From Paracoccaceae bacterium (GTDB lineage: Bacteria > Pseudomonadota > Alphaproteobacteria > Rhodobacterales > Rhodobacteraceae), in the NCBI GenBank assembly GCA_020832445.1, contig JAFIEO010000029.1, forward strand, positions 124,001 to 188,000: a DNA stretch of 64,000 bases. The letters are read 5' to 3'. Below, one piece after another: positions 61,632-64,000 of this stretch. Made by a program: the position numbers and the translations under genes. The notes beneath the pieces are model-generated. The model was not told the origin of the DNA. It searched no databases and worked only from the letters and a program-made list of their open reading frames with translations. The first letter of the stretch is position 1, and every line of letters starts with the position of its first letter.

Positions 61632-62618
61632 ATGCAAAAAACCAATGCCTATCTGGATCTGCCCGCAACCCGGTTTCTGCCGCAGCTTTGCGCCCGTGCC
61701 GAAGAGCTGGGGGCAGAAGTCGCGCGTATACATGACGGGCATGCCATCGTCATTGCCACACTTGGCACGATAGAAGCGCACACCGAACAGGACGGGTTGC
61801 GGCTGCTGGTTTGTGCCAACGATGCAGGAAGCCTCGCCTCTCTGACGGGGCATCTGGACGGTCTTGTAGCGGCGGCCACCGGCAAGACACCCGTCTGGGC
61901 CGGTCGGGCAGGCCCACGGCTGACGATGGCGCGCGTGGACAATATAGACCGGATATCCCCCTCTTTCCGCCGTCTCAGGCTGGCGGGCGATTTCTTGGCC
62001 TTCCGTGATGGCGGGGCGCATTTCCGGCTGCTTATCGGTCCAAAGGGGGCCGCATGGCCCAGCGAAACCGCCAACGGGCTGAACTGGCCCGGCGGCATTG
62101 ATGCATGGCACCGCCCCCCCTACACCATCCGCCGCATGGACCCGCATGCGCGCTGGATCGATGTTGATATCTTTTTGCATGACGGCGGGCGTGTGACAGA
62201 ATGGACAAAGATCGTCCGCCCCGGTGACGAAATCGCCCTTACAGGTCCGGGCGGGCGCAACGTTAAACAGGCGGCATGGATGGGATTGGTGGGCGATGAA
62301 ACAGCGCTGCCGGTGATCGTACGCGCGCTTGAAGCCGCACATCCCGACACGCGCGGGCAGGCCTTCCTCATGATCGCGGACCCGGCTGATGCCCAGCCCG
62401 TCGACCTGCCCGAAGGGATGCAATTAACCTGGGTGCTGCGCGAAAAACACAAAACCCTTGCAGGGCTTTTGCACCGGTTGTCCCACCCTGACGGAGAGGG
62501 GCGCCACATTTTTTTCGCGGGCGAGCGCCAGCAAGCCGCAAAAGCCCGCGTGATTTTGCATGACATGGGATTGGCAGCGGGTGAATTTCACACTGCGACC
62601 TACTGGACAGCAGGCTAA
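61632..62618 (+). CDS. Siderophore-interacting protein (NADPH-dependent ferric-siderophore reductase)
   Basis: A 328-aa flavoprotein of the ViuB/SIP family. An N-terminal segment of about 95 residues precedes the FAD-binding beta barrel, which ends in the flavin motif RPPYTIRRMDPHARWIDVDI; GPGGRNVKQAAWMGLVGDET and HIFFAGERQQAAKARVILHD are SIP-typical. It releases iron from imported ferric siderophores in the cytoplasm. GAGGGAAAG precedes the ATG. It stands alone between catabolic genes; iron uptake genes are 11 kb away. Confidence 0.9.
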   Translation: MQKTNAYLDLPATRFLPQLCARAEELGAEVARIHDGHAIVIATLGTIEAHTEQDGLRLLVCANDAGSLASLTGHLDGLVAAATGKTPVWAGRAGPRLTMARVDNIDRISPSFRRLRLAGDFLAFRDGGAHFRLLIGPKGAAWPSETANGLNWPGGIDAWHRPPYTIRRMDPHARWIDVDIFLHDGGRVTEWTKIVRPGDEIALTGPGGRNVKQAAWMGLVGDETALPVIVRALEAAHPDTRGQAFLMIADPADAQPVDLPEGMQLTWVLREKHKTLAGLLHRLSHPDGEGRHIFFAGERQQAAKARVILHDMGLAAGEFHTATYWTAG

Positions 62619-62947
62619 GCGCCCCCGACCCGACACCGCCAATACCCGTCGCGCAAAAGGTGAACAGTGCAACAAACTGTTTGCGCAATGCATCTGCGCC
62701 CCGCACCCTGGCGGTGTTGGGTCAAACTGAACCAAGCTTGCCCTACATCCGGTCAGCATCCGCCCTAGCAGAATGTTCCTGCGCGGACCGCTTTCGTTTG
62801 CTGATCAACAACTGACCAAGGATGCTCAAACCTTGGCATGACCCTTTGCGATAAAAACTTTTTATCAGCAGGACACAAAAATGACGATTTGATTCCACGA
62901 CAGCTTCCTGCCTAGGTTGAGTTATATCCCTGGAATGGAGAGATCAC
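62619..62947. other. Intergenic region with a perfect palindrome
   Basis: No gene is seen in these 329 bases. GATAAAAA-C-TTTTTATC (62850-62866) is a perfect inverted repeat 82 bases before the DctP start and could be an operator. Confidence 0.4.
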
Positions 62948-63949
62948 ATGAATATGACAGTTTCGAAATACGTTGGCAGCGCGGTAACGTTGGCTATCGG
63001 TCTTAGTGCATCCAGCGCGGTGGTCGCCCAGACCTGGCGGATGTCCCACAAGATGCCACCTGAATCCATCGAAGGTAAACTGTTTCAAATGTTCGCCGAC
63101 GAGGTGGCCGAACGCACCGGCGGCGAACTGAGCATCGAGGTTTATCCCAGTGAACAGCTGGGGTCTGACGATGCCGTGCTGGAGCAGATCCAGCTGGGGA
63201 CAATCCATATCTACCCGGAAGGCATAAGCTATCTTCAGAAATGGGTCCCCGAGATGCAGTTCACCTCGGCGCCCTTTCTGTTCGATGACCGGGACCATTG
63301 GTCGCGTTTCATGTCATCGGACATGGTTCAGGGCTGGCTGGGGCGCGTCGAGGACGAGGCCGGGATCATCGTGCTGGGCGACTCCACCGCGTTTGTGCGC
63401 GGCCCCTATCGTGTAATGCTGTCTTCGCGCGAATTCGAGACGCTGGAAGAAATGGATGGCATTAGACTGCGCATGCATCCCGATGAATTGGCCGCCGAAA
63501 GCTGGCGCCATCTGGGTGCCGAAGTGCGCACCCTGGCCTGGACAGAGACTTATGAGTCTATCGGGCGCGGCATTGTCGAGGCTGTGAACAGCCCGATCGC
63601 ACTGGTTGAGTCCATGCGGTTTCACGAAGTTGCGCCCCATATCCTGCGGCATGACGAATATGAACAAGGTATGGCCTTCATGATGAGTGCCGTTTCATGG
63701 AACCAGCTGGACGAAGAAATGCAAGGCCATCTGCTGGATGCATATGACGCGGTGGCGCAGGAATCCGCGCAGGTCATGGGCGAAATCGCTGACGAAGCCA
63801 TCGAGCGCATGAAGGGCGAGGGCGCGACGTTCAGCGATCTGGATACCGCGCCATTTGTTGCGCGCATGGCAGAAATGTATGCCGCAATGGACGCGGCCGG
63901 AAACCTGCCCGAAGGCTTCCTGGATGCTGTAAACGAAACGCGCGAATAG
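62948..63949 (+). CDS. dctP: TRAP transporter substrate-binding protein DctP (second system)
   Basis: A 333-aa periplasmic protein with a signal peptide ending in VVAQT. WRMSHKMPPESIEGKLFQMF, ELSIEVYPSEQLGSDDAVLE and EEMDGIRLRMHPDELAAESW (with the ligand Arg) are DctP features. GGAGAG precedes ATG 62948. It is followed after 10 bases by a DctQ gene that runs out of the window. Confidence 0.94.
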   Translation: MNMTVSKYVGSAVTLAIGLSASSAVVAQTWRMSHKMPPESIEGKLFQMFADEVAERTGGELSIEVYPSEQLGSDDAVLEQIQLGTIHIYPEGISYLQKWVPEMQFTSAPFLFDDRDHWSRFMSSDMVQGWLGRVEDEAGIIVLGDSTAFVRGPYRVMLSSREFETLEEMDGIRLRMHPDELAAESWRHLGAEVRTLAWTETYESIGRGIVEAVNSPIALVESMRFHEVAPHILRHDEYEQGMAFMMSAVSWNQLDEEMQGHLLDAYDAVAQESAQVMGEIADEAIERMKGEGATFSDLDTAPFVARMAEMYAAMDAAGNLPEGFLDAVNETRE

Positions 63950-63959
63950 CGGTCGCGCA

Positions 63960-64000
63960 ATGCTGAAACTGCTGGACCGCTTTTTGGGGCTGACGGAGAA
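63960..64000 (+). CDS. TRAP transporter small permease DctQ (start only)
   Basis: The first 13 codons (MLKLLDRFLGLTE) are visible before the window ends. Position directly after dctP and a start typical of DctQ proteins support the call. Confidence 0.7.
   Translation, partial: MLKLLDRFLGLTE

Noticed and set aside
61437-62423. A 328-codon minus-strand frame
   Set aside because: Antisense to the siderophore-interacting protein, which has clear motifs and a ribosome binding site.
61632-62618. Reductase partner for the split Rieske oxygenase
   Set aside because: The flavoprotein has the SIP domain plan without a ferredoxin domain and is 45 kb away, so it fits ferric-siderophore reduction better.
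1-64000. CRISPR arrays, rRNA, tRNA, prophage or transposase genes
   Set aside because: No regularly spaced repeats, rRNA segments or transposase/phage motifs were seen. tRNA genes were not searched with a covariance model, so a missed one is possible.

Overview
The window appears to join two genomes. Bases 1 to about 11,600 look gammaproteobacterial: an Lpp/OprI-type alanine-zipper lipoprotein, two YkuD L,D-transpeptidases, DusA, a SoxR with an enterobacterial-style sox box, and a fused TRAP permease. Bases from about 11,625 to 64,000 look like a Rhodobacteraceae-type alphaproteobacterium: many catabolic ABC, TRAP and TTT uptake loci, ROK, GntR and LysR regulators, and tight ATGA/TGATG gene overlaps. 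The seam is a run of 24 G (11601-11624) that cuts a GMC oxidoreductase in mid-gene. I read this as an assembly chimera (genera not determined), so the two parts should be interpreted separately.

Left part: an ECF42-like sigma factor with its DGPF/YCII partner; a lipoprotein hydrolase; a two-gene ABC exporter divergent from soxR, with a near-perfect sox box lying in a 19-bp promoter spacer that faces the exporter; dusA; a glutaredoxin-like protein; two L,D-transpeptidases flanking an Lpp-like lipoprotein; a NUDIX hydrolase; and a 909-aa TRAP permease.

Right part, 11.6-18.5 kb: the most interesting locus. A Rieske oxygenase is split into a catalytic protein that has lost its [2Fe-2S] cluster segment (16166-17023) and a separate Rieske protein (14920-15609). 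The Rieske gene overlaps a GST-fold gene, and a guanine deaminase follows the catalytic gene. This resembles NdmC/NdmD/NdmE of caffeine N-demethylation but is arranged differently. Two near-identical T-N11-A palindromes, one in the divergent Rieske promoter region and one ahead of a TPP-dependent decarboxylase pair plus GMC oxidoreductase, suggest that the LysR encoded between them controls both units.

18.6-28.4 kb: a divergent catabolic unit with a dipeptide-type ABC importer split over both strands, an M81 (MlrC-like) metallopeptidase, a ROK repressor, a ROK kinase and a CutC-family protein. 29.3-38.6 kb: a sugar-acid island (DUF1537 kinase, GntR/FCD regulator, PdxA2-like dehydrogenase, 2-hydroxyacid dehydrogenase, DapA-family lyase, TctABC, iron alcohol dehydrogenase). 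38.9-46.2 kb: a heme/iron uptake locus (FecI sigma, TonB-ExbD-ExbB, heme oxygenase, STN-type TonB receptor, FecR). 46.5-51 kb: a zinc polyol-type dehydrogenase, a second TonB receptor and a MarR regulator. 51-64 kb: LysR, a TRAP transporter, an SDR, a split transketolase, a divergent aminotransferase plus full-length transketolase, an orphan small protein, a siderophore-interacting reductase, and the start of another TRAP operon.

A palindromic intergenic repeat of about 105 bp occurs three times in the right part; in two copies its edge supplies the TAG stop of the neighbouring gene. I saw no CRISPR array, prophage, transposase or rRNA, and I did not recognise a tRNA.
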